Positions 52,310 to 62,168 of a DNA stretch of 64,000 bases are shown here, piece after piece; the first letter of the stretch is position 1; every line of letters begins with the position of its first letter. Under the pieces are notes generated by a model, which saw only the letters and a list, made by a program, of their open reading frames with translations, ran no database searches and was not told the origin of the DNA. This DNA comes from Puniceicoccaceae bacterium K14 (GTDB taxonomy: Bacteria; Verrucomicrobiota; Verrucomicrobiia; Opitutales; Opitutaceae): contig JAKYXN010000029.1 in NCBI GenBank assembly GCA_022538095.1, positions 1 to 64,000 of the forward strand. Reading direction: 5' to 3'. The translations under genes and the position numbers were made by a program.

Positions 52310-53164
52310 CTATGAATAGTCGAAAAAACCTTTTCCCGACTTCTTCCCTAACAGTCCAGCCTCCACCATTTTTTTCAAAATAGGACAGCAACGGAATTTT
52401 GAATCCTGATAGGTTTCGTAAAGTACTTCCAAAGAATCCACTACAGTATCCAACCCTATTAAATCAGCAGTCTCAAGAGGTCCCATTTTATGACCAAAAC
52501 AGTCACGAAAAATTGCATCGACCTGTCCAGGGTCCGCGACTTGATCCTGTACGACAAACGCAGCCTCGTTCATAAACAAGTGGGAAACACGGTTGCTCAC
52601 AAATCCTGGAAAATCATTTACCACGACAGACGTCTTATCCATCTTCGTCAAGAAGCCATCTACTCTCTGCACACATTCATCAGAGGTGTGAAAGCCCCTC
52701 ATTACCTCGATAACAGGTTTCAAATACGAGGGGTTCATAAAATGCATCCCTATTACATTAGCTGAACGATTCGTTAAGCCACCGATTTTTGTAATTGAAA
52801 GACATGACGTATTGACACCGAAAATAACATCCTCGGAACAAATCTCTTCCAACCTACCGTAAACGCCCTCCTTTATACTCCATTTTTCAGATACATTCTC
52901 GATTACAAAATCACAAGAATGTATATCTTCAAGGCATGTAGTATACTCTATATTCTCTAATTGCTTACTATTTGCCTTACCTCTCAACTTTGGATCTAAC
53001 ATTGGTGCGAAACGAACCGCGTCCCGAATAATGCCCTTCGCATTTTCCAAGGCCTCATCGCTCACATCGACAGCGATGACCTTAAATCCATGAATAACAA
53101 GATCCGCCACAACAGAGGATCCAATCGTACCCACTCCGATTACAGCTACAGTACTAATTTCCAT
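52310..53164 (-). CDS. FkbK-like 3-hydroxyacyl dehydrogenase
   Basis: This protein has 284 residues. The N-terminus has a Rossmann NAD-binding motif VAVIGVGTIGSSVVADLVIHG followed by an acidic VIAVDVS that favours NAD over NADP. The middle has FVIENVSEKWSIKEGVY and NTSCLSITKIGG, and IGMHFMNPSYLKPVIEVM carries the catalytic His of 3-hydroxyacyl-CoA dehydrogenases. NDFPGFVSNRVSHLFMNEA leads into the C-terminal dimerisation domain. In hydroxymalonyl-ACP synthesis (zwittermicin-type) or methoxymalonyl-ACP synthesis, this enzyme oxidises the glyceryl C3 alcohol toward the aldehyde. The first gene of the cassette, it has a 162-base gap ahead of it that may hold a promoter. Confidence 0.86.
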   Translation of the reverse strand: MEISTVAVIGVGTIGSSVVADLVIHGFKVIAVDVSDEALENAKGIIRDAVRFAPMLDPKLRGKANSKQLENIEYTTCLEDIHSCDFVIENVSEKWSIKEGVYGRLEEICSEDVIFGVNTSCLSITKIGGLTNRSANVIGMHFMNPSYLKPVIEVMRGFHTSDECVQRVDGFLTKMDKTSVVVNDFPGFVSNRVSHLFMNEAAFVVQDQVADPGQVDAIFRDCFGHKMGPLETADLIGLDTVVDSLEVLYETYQDSKFRCCPILKKMVEAGLLGKKSGKGFFDYS

Positions 53165-53189
53165 AAAACAATTATCGCTTGTTAATATC

Positions 53190-53207
53190 GTGGCTCTTCG
53201 CAGCCAC
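53190..53207 (-). promoter_or_regulatory. Hairpin in the gap ahead of the hydroxymalonyl-ACP cassette
   Basis: GTGGCT and AGCCAC form a perfect 6-bp stem around a 6-base loop, 26 bases upstream of the dehydrogenase ATG. Without a T tract it is not a classic terminator. It may be a leader structure. The 162-base gap (53165-53326) separates the export genes from the biosynthetic genes and is a sensible promoter location. Confidence 0.3.
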
Positions 53208-53326
53208 TCTAGTAACTAAAACCTAAACGCATATCCTCGCCTCTAGCGCCTTAAAAAGGGCAAAGTCTGGAGACGATCCTAGCGTATCGGGTTCACATCA
53301 GAATCATTGGACTCGCTCAGAGAAGC

Positions 53327-55294
53327 TTACCTTCCCCATTCGGAATCGAAGTGCACTGAAAAGATCCCACTAGACCCAGTTCTTTCCGTATAAATTATGT
53401 TTGAACCGTTTTTGCTCAGCCACACATAAGATGTCCTTACAGACTCTCCACCAATGGCTTCAACTTCCCTAGTTCCAAGGTCCATCATTCTAAGCTTGTC
53501 CGACTCTAAGTAGACCATGTATTTGCCATCTGACGACCACTGTGGATTCAGCTCATTGCCCTCCGCACTCGTAAGCTGCTCTATAGAGCTTTCAGGGAAG
53601 TTGTACGAATACAGATTTATATCATCGTCAAATCGTACAAATAGGTACGATTTTCCATCAGGAGAAAACTTCCCGCCAAGAGAATAATTCCCGACAGACA
53701 TCGGCTTAAAGAGACCACTTTCGAGTTCGTATTGCAGTAGCTCTGGATTGCCATTTGCTTCAGCGAACATCGTAATGGCTATCGACTTTCCATCTGGGCT
53801 CCAAGTATGATCATAACAAGTACGATCATGAGTCACCTGCGTCACTTCACCATCACTAAGACGGCAAATCCATAAATTCGCATTACTGGGTCCTCTTTCT
53901 GAAAGAAAAGAGACATACGTTCCATCTGGGCTCCACTTGGGTTGCTGTTCATCTCTAGCCCCATTCGCTAAGGGAAGAGGTGCTTCACCACCATCTTCGA
54001 CAGAAGCAATCCAAACATCCTGACTTTCATTTTCAGTAACATACGCTATTTTCGTACTATCCTCTGACCATACTGCACTATGGGCGTTGCCATCTCCCCA
54101 AGTGATTTGCCTACCCATTTCCTTCGGCTCTGAGATTCCCCTGACATAATAGTTTCCATTCCCTCGATAAGCAACCCTACTCCCATCTGGAGACACCGTA
54201 CCGCCCGGGCCTAAATCGATTTCACTCTTCGACTTTTCTACCCAATCGTACAGGTAGGTTTGCTGTTGAGACTTACCACGACCAAAAATAATAGTGCCTT
54301 CATCCCTCGTTAGATGAAGCAAACCACTTGCGCCTTTTCCATCGCTCGTTATCGCTCGCATCTCTTTTGAGTCGATCAAGATTTCCCAGACATTTCTTGA
54401 ACTTCCTCGTTTCGAAATGAAAAATATCGATTTACCATCAGATGACCACATGGGAGCGTCATGGTACTCCCCATCGACTAGCAAAGGCGTCTCATTTCCT
54501 CCCAAATCGATCAGCCACAATCCCTTTGGGCCTTTTCCTATCTCTCGACCTGCAGCCACTAAAACGCTACCATCTGGCGACCACCATGGAGCATCGTAAT
54601 CCCGTTTTCCACTCGTCAGTCTACGCTCATTCGTTCCCTCTGGCGAAACAATATAAATATCTTGGAAGACTTCTCGATTGGAGCGAAATGCTATCAAATC
54701 TCCTCGAGGCGACCACTTGGGGTTGCGGCAATTCTGATCCGAAAATGTGATTTGTGTCATGCTTCCTCCATCACGCGGTCCAACATGTAAATTCAAACCT
54801 ATGCCACGATGACTCGTCCAGACGAATCGATCCCCTTCTGGCGACCAATCATACGCCTCAACCGTACCACCGTCACTCACGATTACTGGCTCCCCTCCAT
54901 CAACTGAAACCTTCCAAAGGTGATTCCCTCCATGACTGAATGAACGGTATGAAATATACTTTCCATCAGGCGACCACTTCGGGTAGCAAACACCTCCTTC
55001 TGCGCCTTCCAGCTTCCTAGCATTACTTCCATCTATATCTGCAATCCAGATAGAGCCAATGGATCGATCCTCCTCTTTGTAACAGTAGCAAACCTTCTTC
55101 CCATCAGGCGACACCCAATGGTGATAGGTCCTCCCACCCTTTCCACCTACGACTCGAACAACTTCTCCAGACGAACTTTCGCCAATCCAGCACAGCAAGA
55201 ATAGATAAACCCACAAAACCAATACAATATTCTTATAACGCGAGAATGGCATATCAACAATTTCTTTAATGACTATATGTATATCAAATCGCAA
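53327..55294 (-). CDS. TolB/PD40-type beta-propeller protein, exported
   Basis: This protein has up to 655 residues. The likely start is the Met at codon 15 (near 55252), which gives a signal peptide MPFSRYKNIVLVLWVYLFLLCWIG. The mature part has about twelve WSPDG-type repeats (for example KWSPDGKYISY, DWSPEGDRFVW, KWSPRGDLIAF, WWSPDGSVLV, KWSPDGTYVSF), the PD40/TolB-like propeller pattern, with the last repeat ending in EWGR. No protease domain follows. It may be a periplasmic binding or scaffolding partner of the efflux genes upstream. The gene lies 48 bases after the ADOP permease gene, so the same transcript is likely. Confidence 0.7.
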   Translation of the reverse strand: MRFDIHIVIKEIVDMPFSRYKNIVLVLWVYLFLLCWIGESSSGEVVRVVGGKGGRTYHHWVSPDGKKVCYCYKEEDRSIGSIWIADIDGSNARKLEGAEGGVCYPKWSPDGKYISYRSFSHGGNHLWKVSVDGGEPVIVSDGGTVEAYDWSPEGDRFVWTSHRGIGLNLHVGPRDGGSMTQITFSDQNCRNPKWSPRGDLIAFRSNREVFQDIYIVSPEGTNERRLTSGKRDYDAPWWSPDGSVLVAAGREIGKGPKGLWLIDLGGNETPLLVDGEYHDAPMWSSDGKSIFFISKRGSSRNVWEILIDSKEMRAITSDGKGASGLLHLTRDEGTIIFGRGKSQQQTYLYDWVEKSKSEIDLGPGGTVSPDGSRVAYRGNGNYYVRGISEPKEMGRQITWGDGNAHSAVWSEDSTKIAYVTENESQDVWIASVEDGGEAPLPLANGARDEQQPKWSPDGTYVSFLSERGPSNANLWICRLSDGEVTQVTHDRTCYDHTWSPDGKSIAITMFAEANGNPELLQYELESGLFKPMSVGNYSLGGKFSPDGKSYLFVRFDDDINLYSYNFPESSIEQLTSAEGNELNPQWSSDGKYMVYLESDKLRMMDLGTREVEAIGGESVRTSYVWLSKNGSNIIYTERTGSSGIFSVHFDSEWGR

Positions 55295-55342
55295 CAGCCC
55301 CTATCGCAGGCATTGATGCAAACAGACAAACGAATGGAGCAT

Positions 55343-57802
55343 TCAATCGTCCCTAAGAGCAATCGATGGAGACAGCTTCGATATTTTTCGAGCGGGCAAG
55401 TACGTTGCTATTCCACCACCCACTACGATTAAAATAGAGACCCAGGTAAAAAGATCTGCATTAAACACGGACAGATCAAATAGATAGCCTCGAATCAAAT
55501 CAGTACATAGACCGACAATACCAAAGCCCACGAGCAATCCTATAACTAGGCGCTTCAAACCTAGTACCATCATCATGCTCACAATCTGATGTTTATGAGC
55601 CCCTAGCGTTTTTCTGATTCCAACCTCTCGAGTCATCATCGAAGAGACGTAGGAAACCAAACCGAAAACACCCAAAATCGACAAAGCAAGCGACGTCACT
55701 GAACATGCGAGAAATGTAACGACAAATACCCTACTTTTAATAATCGCATAATCTATCCGCGACTGTTGTGAGGCAAAATCATAAAGAGGTAGACCGGGAG
55801 CAGTTTTCTTTACGATATCCTCAACAGCCAAACGTAATGACGTTTGATCTAAATCGCTCTTTATATTGATGGCTATATTTCGAATTGGAAGTTGCTTATA
55901 TGTGAAGTAGGCCACCCCTTTTTCTTTGAGATTACGCAAATCCAACTCTCGGATTTTCACATGATCAACAACTCCAACTATTTCCATATAAGCATTTGCA
56001 TCTCCTCGAAAAGAAGGATCATTAAAACGAACTCTCTGACCAATAGCTCCTTCCGGAAAATACTTATTCGCAGAGAAAGTATCGATAACCGTCACCAAGG
56101 CGCTGTCCTCGTTATCCGTCTCCTTCAGCATGCGCCCTTCTCTTAATTTCACCCCCCAAGTCTCCAAGGTTCCTGGAGTGATAGGCATTGTCCGCGATAT
56201 CGCATTAACCTCTGGTTTGCTCTGAATCGTCATATTGTATAAGTAGAATCCAGGGATTTTCGCAAAGGGAGCTCCTCTTGAAATTCCAACACTTTCGACA
56301 CCCGATATATCACTAATCTTGTCTCTTAGCTGCTCAATAACCACTCTCACCTTATCGGCATCGGAATATGCCGATCCTCGAAAACTCATCATCGCATTGT
56401 ACAAGCGATCGGTTTTGAATCCGATATTCGCATTGGTTACATTGCTAAAGCTAATGTAGAGAAGCAAAGTGACATAAGCTAAAGCGAAAGTCAGCCCGAT
56501 CTGAGCAACTACCAAACCAGACGTCATTTTGCTAACGAACGAGGACGCAGACCCCGTTCTAGAATCTTCCTTCAGCATATCACTGGTATTGTTGCCAAAT
56601 AGACGGAACAGTGAGAAGCCACCACAAATAAAGCCTGCGAAAATAGACACTCCAATAGCAAAGATTATGGAAGGTAACTCTAATGTTAAGTCTATCCCAA
56701 ATGTTGATCTAATCGCAAACGCCTTATCGATAGACATAACTCCGAGAGCCCCCACAACTGCTCCAATGAACCCTCCAATGAGCGACAGGATGAGACTTTC
56801 GCATAGTATCAACCGAAAAATTCCAGTTTTCCGGCAACCAACAGCGCTCCGTATTGCAAATTCGCTCATTCGTGCATTTGACCGTACTAATAAAAGATTG
56901 GATACATTCATACAACCTACCAAAAGCATTATAAACACGCCTCCTTGCAACAAGTACAACTTGTTCTGATAAGGCTCCGAACGACGAGTAACGAGCGGTT
57001 TCACTGTAGTCGCAAAGCCTCCAACGTCGTACGCTTCGCGATTCTCAACCGTAACAATATTTTTGTAATTGCTCTGGTTCAGTTCGTCTATCTGGGTACG
57101 CACATCTTCAATTGTATACCCATTGGCAATACGACCTAACATCACGCCATGCCTACCATGTCTTTGTTTTTCGTTATATTGTCCTTCCGAAAAACTGAAT
57201 GGGGTAAATATTTGTGTATACCGTTCATTATAATAGAAACCTTCCGGCATAATACCTACAACTGTGTATTGCTGCCCTTTCAAAGTAATCGCCTTGCCAA
57301 GAACATCCGGATCACGATTGAAAAGCTTTGCCCATGCAGGATAACAAAGGACAACATGATTATTTTGCTGTACTCCCTCAAAATCGCTCTCATCTAGAAC
57401 GCGTCCCATCAATGGCTTAACACGCAGCATCCTAAAGAACTCAGGTGTCACACTGGCGACGCTCATATTATAAGCAGAGTTCTCTACCTCAACATTTATA
57501 CTCGTAAAAGCAAATAGAGCGACATCTTCTAACGCCGATATTTTTTCCTTTCGTTCGTCATAATGAATCACACTGCTGACGGCACGTTGAAACCCGTACC
57601 CTGGAAGATTATTATATATATCAACAAGTCTATCCGATTTTGGATACGGGAGTGGCCTCAATACAAATGAATCGGTAATCGTAAAAACAAGAACGTTACC
57701 AGCAATACACAATCCGAGCGTTACTAGGGCGATGATCGCAAATACCTTTTCCTCGAAAACGACTTTCCAAGAAAACGCTAAGTCATTTAAAATTTTCCTC
57801 AT
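55343..57802 (-). CDS. ADOP-type FtsX/MacB permease
   Basis: This protein has 819 residues. The N-terminal helix (VFAIIALVTLGLCIAGNVLVFTI) is followed by the ADOP hallmark LRPLPYPKSDRLVDIYNN, then a MacB-type periplasmic domain (NNHVVLCYPAWAKLFNRDPDVLG). Three transmembrane segments follow near 290-420, with VSNLLLVRSNARMSEFAIRSAVGCR in the FtsX core. A second periplasmic domain and a second FtsX core (YVSSMMTREVGIRKTLGAHKHQIVSMM) close the protein, which shows the duplicated layout. ADOP permeases are frequent in Acidobacteria and Verrucomicrobiota. It is likely to pair with the MacB-like ATPase of 60655-61377 in the same operon. A Shine-Dalgarno AAGGA lies eight bases upstream of the ATG. 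Confidence 0.85.
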   Translation of the reverse strand: MRKILNDLAFSWKVVFEEKVFAIIALVTLGLCIAGNVLVFTITDSFVLRPLPYPKSDRLVDIYNNLPGYGFQRAVSSVIHYDERKEKISALEDVALFAFTSINVEVENSAYNMSVASVTPEFFRMLRVKPLMGRVLDESDFEGVQQNNHVVLCYPAWAKLFNRDPDVLGKAITLKGQQYTVVGIMPEGFYYNERYTQIFTPFSFSEGQYNEKQRHGRHGVMLGRIANGYTIEDVRTQIDELNQSNYKNIVTVENREAYDVGGFATTVKPLVTRRSEPYQNKLYLLQGGVFIMLLVGCMNVSNLLLVRSNARMSEFAIRSAVGCRKTGIFRLILCESLILSLIGGFIGAVVGALGVMSIDKAFAIRSTFGIDLTLELPSIIFAIGVSIFAGFICGGFSLFRLFGNNTSDMLKEDSRTGSASSFVSKMTSGLVVAQIGLTFALAYVTLLLYISFSNVTNANIGFKTDRLYNAMMSFRGSAYSDADKVRVVIEQLRDKISDISGVESVGISRGAPFAKIPGFYLYNMTIQSKPEVNAISRTMPITPGTLETWGVKLREGRMLKETDNEDSALVTVIDTFSANKYFPEGAIGQRVRFNDPSFRGDANAYMEIVGVVDHVKIRELDLRNLKEKGVAYFTYKQLPIRNIAINIKSDLDQTSLRLAVEDIVKKTAPGLPLYDFASQQSRIDYAIIKSRVFVVTFLACSVTSLALSILGVFGLVSYVSSMMTREVGIRKTLGAHKHQIVSMMMVLGLKRLVIGLLVGFGIVGLCTDLIRGYLFDLSVFNADLFTWVSILIVVGGGIATYLPARKISKLSPSIALRDD

Positions 57803-57867
57803 ACAACAGTCCTTATTTTTCTTTAAATACAGTAGAGTCTACCTGCGCAAAACCGCGACAATACAGC

Positions 57868-59373
57868 TCAACGAAACTCGCTAGCATCAACATCATAAAA
57901 TTTAAGTATATTCCCAACGATACCTCGGTATGCGACAACAGACTTATAGTAATCAACGACTGCTTGTGCCTTCCCGCTTTCAGCATTAATAAGATTAACT
58001 TGTAAATTCAGTACGTCGAGCGTAGTTCCCGTGCCGTACTCAAGCTTCTTTTCTTCCGCATTCAGACTTTTCTCTGCGGTTAAATAAGTCTTACGACTAA
58101 CCTCAAGTCGCTTCCAATTCCGTCGAACCAACTCAGCACCTCTTTTGAGGTTTAACGTGATTGATTGTTTTCTTTGTTGGTGACTAATTTTCGCTTTGTC
58201 TAATTCGATTTGAAAATTAATCACGCTAGCTTTTCGTGAGCGATTCTGCAAAGAGTACGACCCTGTTAAACCCACTGAGTAGTTATGAGTTTCTTCGGAA
58301 TTTAGATTACCGACCCCACCAACAAAGCTTGTCCCGCGACTCTCTACACCATAAGTAGCATTCAATTTCAAATCGGGCAACTTCTGACTTTTTGCGTTAC
58401 CCAATCCAATTTCTGCCACCTCGATTAGCTTTTCGAAAATCTCATAGTCAGGTCTTATTTCAAGAGCTAATTCAAGATCAGCGTCCACATTTGTAATCAA
58501 TAGAGTTGGTTCCTCTGGCTCCTCGATAGAAAACTCTATGCTCTCAATGTTCTCCCTAGAGTCGCCAAAGATCAGCTCCTTCATCTGATCTCTAAATACA
58601 TCATAATTTGATTTACTGATAATTACCTGCTCATCCCTAAGTGCCAGTGCAGACTCTGCGACGATATAGTCAACCTCCGACATCGTCCCAACATCCAACC
58701 GTGCTTTATTGCCTTTCAATAGATTTAGCGCCAGGTCACGAGATCTCTCGCTAACTTCAAGATTCCTCTTCGCTAAGTATAGGTTGTAGTACGCGTTGGA
58801 TACACCTGCCACAATATTCATCACTGAGCTCTCATAGTTCAACAAGCTTATATCCCGCTGCTTTCTGGCGATCTGTACAGAGCTTCTTGAAGAACGTCCC
58901 CCGAAATCCCTCAGCAACGATTGCGAAAAAACAAGCAATAAATCGGATGCAACATACGGTATAAATCCTGAAGTATTACTATCAATGAAATTACTTCCAT
59001 CGAGGGCGACACTATATGAAGTTCCAGTCCCCAACAAGCCAGACAAACCTAAATCATAGCCCCGTTGTTCATTATTCGTACGAGTATTATCCTGGATCGA
59101 GTATCCTAAATTTATCGACGTATCATAAACACTCAAGGATTGATTTAGGCTCTGAGCTGCTATTTCTGGCGAATACGCTGCCAACGATATAGCAAAACCA
59201 TTTCGCAATGCATGATCGATCGCTATTTCCTCGGAAATAACCATGCGTTCATCGGCAACGCTCGTTGCAGCAATACAACAACTCAAACAAAAACAACTAA
59301 CTACATTCCGCATAACACTTCTCAACCCCAAGCCAAACAGAGCTGTCTCGTTATCCATTGGTTCAGATAACAC
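57868..59373 (-). CDS. TolC-family outer-membrane channel
   Basis: This protein has up to 501 residues. The first frame start is GTG, but the Met near codon 21 (about 59313) gives a better signal peptide, MRNVVSCFCLSCCIAATSVADE. The mature part has the two-fold repeated long coiled-coil helices of outer-membrane efflux proteins: SVMNIVAGVSNAYYNLYLAKRNLEVSERSRDLAL and RGAELVRRNWKRLEVSRKTYLTAEKSLNAEEKKLEYGTGTTLDVLNLQVNLINAES are the two homologous arms. It should form the outer-membrane exit of the tripartite pump with the adaptor encoded 14 bases upstream. Confidence 0.87.
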   Translation of the reverse strand: MLSEPMDNETALFGLGLRSVMRNVVSCFCLSCCIAATSVADERMVISEEIAIDHALRNGFAISLAAYSPEIAAQSLNQSLSVYDTSINLGYSIQDNTRTNNEQRGYDLGLSGLLGTGTSYSVALDGSNFIDSNTSGFIPYVASDLLLVFSQSLLRDFGGRSSRSSVQIARKQRDISLLNYESSVMNIVAGVSNAYYNLYLAKRNLEVSERSRDLALNLLKGNKARLDVGTMSEVDYIVAESALALRDEQVIISKSNYDVFRDQMKELIFGDSRENIESIEFSIEEPEEPTLLITNVDADLELALEIRPDYEIFEKLIEVAEIGLGNAKSQKLPDLKLNATYGVESRGTSFVGGVGNLNSEETHNYSVGLTGSYSLQNRSRKASVINFQIELDKAKISHQQRKQSITLNLKRGAELVRRNWKRLEVSRKTYLTAEKSLNAEEKKLEYGTGTTLDVLNLQVNLINAESGKAQAVVDYYKSVVAYRGIVGNILKFYDVDASEFR

Positions 59374-59387
59374 TATTTATCCAAAAA

Positions 59388-60641
59388 TTATCTGATACGA
59401 ACTTGATCGAAATCATCGATTGAAACTGAATCCGTAATCGACATGATAATACCATCTCCTGGATTTAAGCCGTCCAACACTTCAATATGGCTCACGGAGC
59501 TCTTGCCAAAGCGAATTTTCGACCTCACTGCGACATCGCTCCCTTTCTCCAGCCGAAACAAATTGGCTTCACTATAATCCGACACCAAGAGAGGTCTTCC
59601 AATATAGACAATATCATTCATATTCTCTAGCTGAATCACTCCCTCAACCGTTTGATCCGTTCGCAACCCTTCGGTAAACTCCGAAAAAATTTCGATATCA
59701 ACTGTTACGGTACCATCCTCGACAGCAGGATCGATTCTAGATATCGCTCCATCGATCTCTCCACTTCCTGTATCCACATTAACAGATAACCCCTTCTTAA
59801 GATCCCTCGCTCGTAACTCTGGCACTCGAATTTCAACTTTAAGCTTCGTAATATCCGCTACCTCAGCGATGATAAAACTAGTGGCCACCTGCTGCCCTTC
59901 CTCAACTAGAAGTCTTTGCAGAACACCATCGATTCCCGCAACCACATCAAGATCTTTAACTTGCCGATTCAAAAGATCATATCGAGCCTTTGACGTATCC
60001 ATTTGCGACATTGTTATTGCCAATTGAGTCTCGTTTGATTTCGCAATAGACTCTTGACGTTGCTCCTCTAAAGAGACCTGCGCTTCTAACTGAGCCATCT
60101 GCATTCTCGATTTCTTCAATACAACGGAACCAATCAAACCATCGCGATGTAAAACCTCATTCACCTCCAAGTCCAAGGCAGCTTCATTTAAGCTTCGCTC
60201 AAGTTCTGCAAAACTAGACTTTAGAGACAGCATATCTTGTTGTATGGATAATTCTAGTGACAAGAGTTCATCTTGCTTCTCCTTCAAGTCAGATTCCGCT
60301 TCAAACAGCCGCTGCTTGAGTTCAGGATTTGAAAGCGTCACAATAACTGTCTCTGGTGTCACCACTGCTCCAGCACGTATATGAAGTCGCTCAATAATCC
60401 CGCCGCTTTCATTGGTAATTAACTTCACATCCTTCGGCACGATCGTTCCAACTCCACGAACTTGCCTCACCAAGTCGCCCTCTTTCGCAAAATCGATACG
60501 CACTAAATCTCGAGCCAAAGAAGGAACTCCAGGACTGATCCAGTTGTAAACGAGAAAAGCCAAGAGAATTAGGCCCAAGGAACCAAATCCATAAACCATG
60601 AATTTTTTCTTCCGTGGGTTATTCTCTATTTCAAAATCCAT
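59388..60641 (-). CDS. HlyD/MacA-type periplasmic adaptor
   Basis: This protein has 417 residues. A membrane anchor near residues 14-33 (FMVYGFGSLGLILLAFLVYNW) is followed by a biotinyl-lipoyl half-domain (NESGGIIERLHIRAGAVVTPETVIV), a long coiled coil (about 105-210, with heptads such as LFEAESDLKEKQDELLSLELSI), then the second lipoyl half (VAGIDGVLQRLLVEEGQQV) and beta-barrel segments (EIRVPELRARDLKKGLSVNV). This order defines membrane-fusion proteins that link an inner-membrane ABC pump to TolC. It sits 13 bases after the MacB-like ATPase gene. Confidence 0.88.
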   Translation of the reverse strand: MDFEIENNPRKKKFMVYGFGSLGLILLAFLVYNWISPGVPSLARDLVRIDFAKEGDLVRQVRGVGTIVPKDVKLITNESGGIIERLHIRAGAVVTPETVIVTLSNPELKQRLFEAESDLKEKQDELLSLELSIQQDMLSLKSSFAELERSLNEAALDLEVNEVLHRDGLIGSVVLKKSRMQMAQLEAQVSLEEQRQESIAKSNETQLAITMSQMDTSKARYDLLNRQVKDLDVVAGIDGVLQRLLVEEGQQVATSFIIAEVADITKLKVEIRVPELRARDLKKGLSVNVDTGSGEIDGAISRIDPAVEDGTVTVDIEIFSEFTEGLRTDQTVEGVIQLENMNDIVYIGRPLLVSDYSEANLFRLEKGSDVAVRSKIRFGKSSVSHIEVLDGLNPGDGIIMSITDSVSIDDFDQVRIR

Positions 60642-60654
60642 ATTTATAATTCGT

Positions 60655-61377
60655 CTAAATTTTAGCTAACTCAGCTTCATTCACCAGACCGTCTTTCAGG
60701 TGAACGACACGGCTAGCAATTCTTGCGTGATCCTCTTCGTGGGAAACCATACATATCGTAGTTCCCTCTTCCGCCAATTGTTCGAGCAAGCCTATGACTA
60801 TTTCACCATTCTTTGAGTCGAGATTCCCCGTTGGTTCATCCGCAAGGATTATTTGCGGATCTCCTGCCAATGCTCTAGCAACCGCTACACGTTGCTGTTG
60901 CCCCCCAGACAACTGCTTCGGGTAGTGTCTTCTTCGTTCGAAAATGCTCAACCGATTCAGGACCGACTCCGCCCTAGCACGACTTTCTTTTTTGGACATT
61001 CCGCGATAAATCAGAGGTAACTCTACATTCTCTACGACTGACAAGTTTCCAATCAGGTTAAAACTCTGAAACACAAACCCCATTTCTCGGTTTCGAGTGT
61101 CAGCTCTTTGACCTTCACTCAACTTCGATACATCGTGCCCGGCCAATCGATACGCCCCAGAAGTTGGCGTATCCAAAAGCCCTAGTATAGAGAGAAGGGT
61201 TGATTTCCCACAACCCGATGGCCCTGCGATTAAGACGAATTCTCCTTTATCAATTGTTATATCAACATCAGTTAGAACATGTGACTCCACCTGCTCCGTT
61301 CTAAATATTTTTGATATCCTAGAAAGTTCTATAATACTTTTGTTCGACATTGTGGCATTCATTAAGGGTTTCTGCAT
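60655..61377 (-). CDS. MacB/LolD-type ABC ATPase
   Basis: This protein has 240 residues, an ATPase alone without membrane domain. It has Walker [16 protein letters not shown] (about 53-67), a Q-loop [17 protein letters not shown], the signature [16 protein letters not shown], Walker [14 protein letters not shown] and the H-loop MVSHEED. The [21 protein letters not shown] stretch is typical of the MacB/LolD group. The permease partner is probably the ADOP-type protein at 55343-57802. Met8 (MNATMSNK) or Met12 may be the true start, since the first ATG has no ribosome-binding site. The most likely cargo is the amphipathic cluster product. Confidence 0.9.
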   Translation of the reverse strand: MQKPLMNATMSNKSIIELSRISKIFRTEQVESHVLTDVDITIDKGEFVLIAGPSGCGKSTLLSILGLLDTPTSGAYRLAGHDVSKLSEGQRADTRNREMGFVFQSFNLIGNLSVVENVELPLIYRGMSKKESRARAESVLNRLSIFERRRHYPKQLSGGQQQRVAVARALAGDPQIILADEPTGNLDSKNGEIVIGLLEQLAEEGTTICMVSHEEDHARIASRVVHLKDGLVNEAELAKI

Positions 61378-61386
61378 ATATAAGAT

Positions 61387-62145
61387 TCAAACTCTTGCTG
61401 ATCGTCTGGCACTTACAATTTCACTAGCAAATATCGCTCTAATATCCGCAATTAGAGTCGAAAAATGGTCGTTTAAAAAGAAGTGGCCTCCAGGGTAGCA
61501 AATTTGCTTAAACTCGTCTTTGGTTTCACGCTTCCATTGATTCAAAGAATCCGGTGGCGAGTCTGTATCCAATTCTCCCCCTAGAGCAGTTATAGGGAAG
61601 TCGAAAACTTCCCCACACCGATATTCATAAGTTTCAATCGCCTGAAAGTCAGCGCGAAGAATCGGCAAAATCAACTCAACGAGCTCAGGGTATTCAAAAA
61701 AGGCGGCAGGAGTCCCACCCAATTCCTTAACCGACTCGAGAAACATACTATCACCCAAAAGATGCTTGATCGGCAACTCTCTGTTCACAGAAGGAGCACT
61801 TCGAGCGGCCACAATCATATGTTCAGGGGTTGATTGCTGCATCGTCCGCAGTTTCCGTGCGACTTCAAATGCAACAATTGCCCCCATGCTATATCCAAAC
61901 AAAGCATATGGCTCGTCTACATAGGGCAACAGCTGACCAATGACATCATCGACAACATCGGGGATATTGAACAGCAGAGGATCCTTTACACGATTCTCTC
62001 GTCCAGGGTACTGCAGCGGACACACTTCTATTCGCGCAGGTAGATGCTTCTTCCATTCTAAAAAAGCACTAGATCCTCCTCCCGCATAAGGGAAGCAGAA
62101 CAACCTAATTCTTTCGTCACTCTTTCTTCTATTCAAATTGATCAT
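61387..62145 (-). CDS. Type II thioesterase
   Basis: This protein has 252 residues of alpha/beta-hydrolase fold. It has RLFCFPYAGGGSSAFLEWKKHLP near the start, PLQYPGRENRV, the nucleophile elbow YALFGYSMGAIVAFEVAR (Ser near 96), and GGHFFLND carrying the catalytic His near 230. These are the marks of external editing thioesterases of NRPS and PKS clusters, which clear stalled or misprimed carriers. Since the terminal NRPS module has no TE domain, it could also release the chain, but editing is the usual task. It lies nine bases ahead of the MacB-like ATPase gene. Confidence 0.9.
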   Translation of the reverse strand: MINLNRRKSDERIRLFCFPYAGGGSSAFLEWKKHLPARIEVCPLQYPGRENRVKDPLLFNIPDVVDDVIGQLLPYVDEPYALFGYSMGAIVAFEVARKLRTMQQSTPEHMIVAARSAPSVNRELPIKHLLGDSMFLESVKELGGTPAAFFEYPELVELILPILRADFQAIETYEYRCGEVFDFPITALGGELDTDSPPDSLNQWKRETKDEFKQICYPGGHFFLNDHFSTLIADIRAIFASEIVSARRSARV

Positions 62146-62168
62146 GGCACTTTTTGCTTCAAATTTTG

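Noticed and set aside
53190-53207. Rho-independent terminator after the export genes
   Set aside because: The stem lies upstream of the biosynthetic cassette on the minus strand, not after the export genes, and has no U tract.
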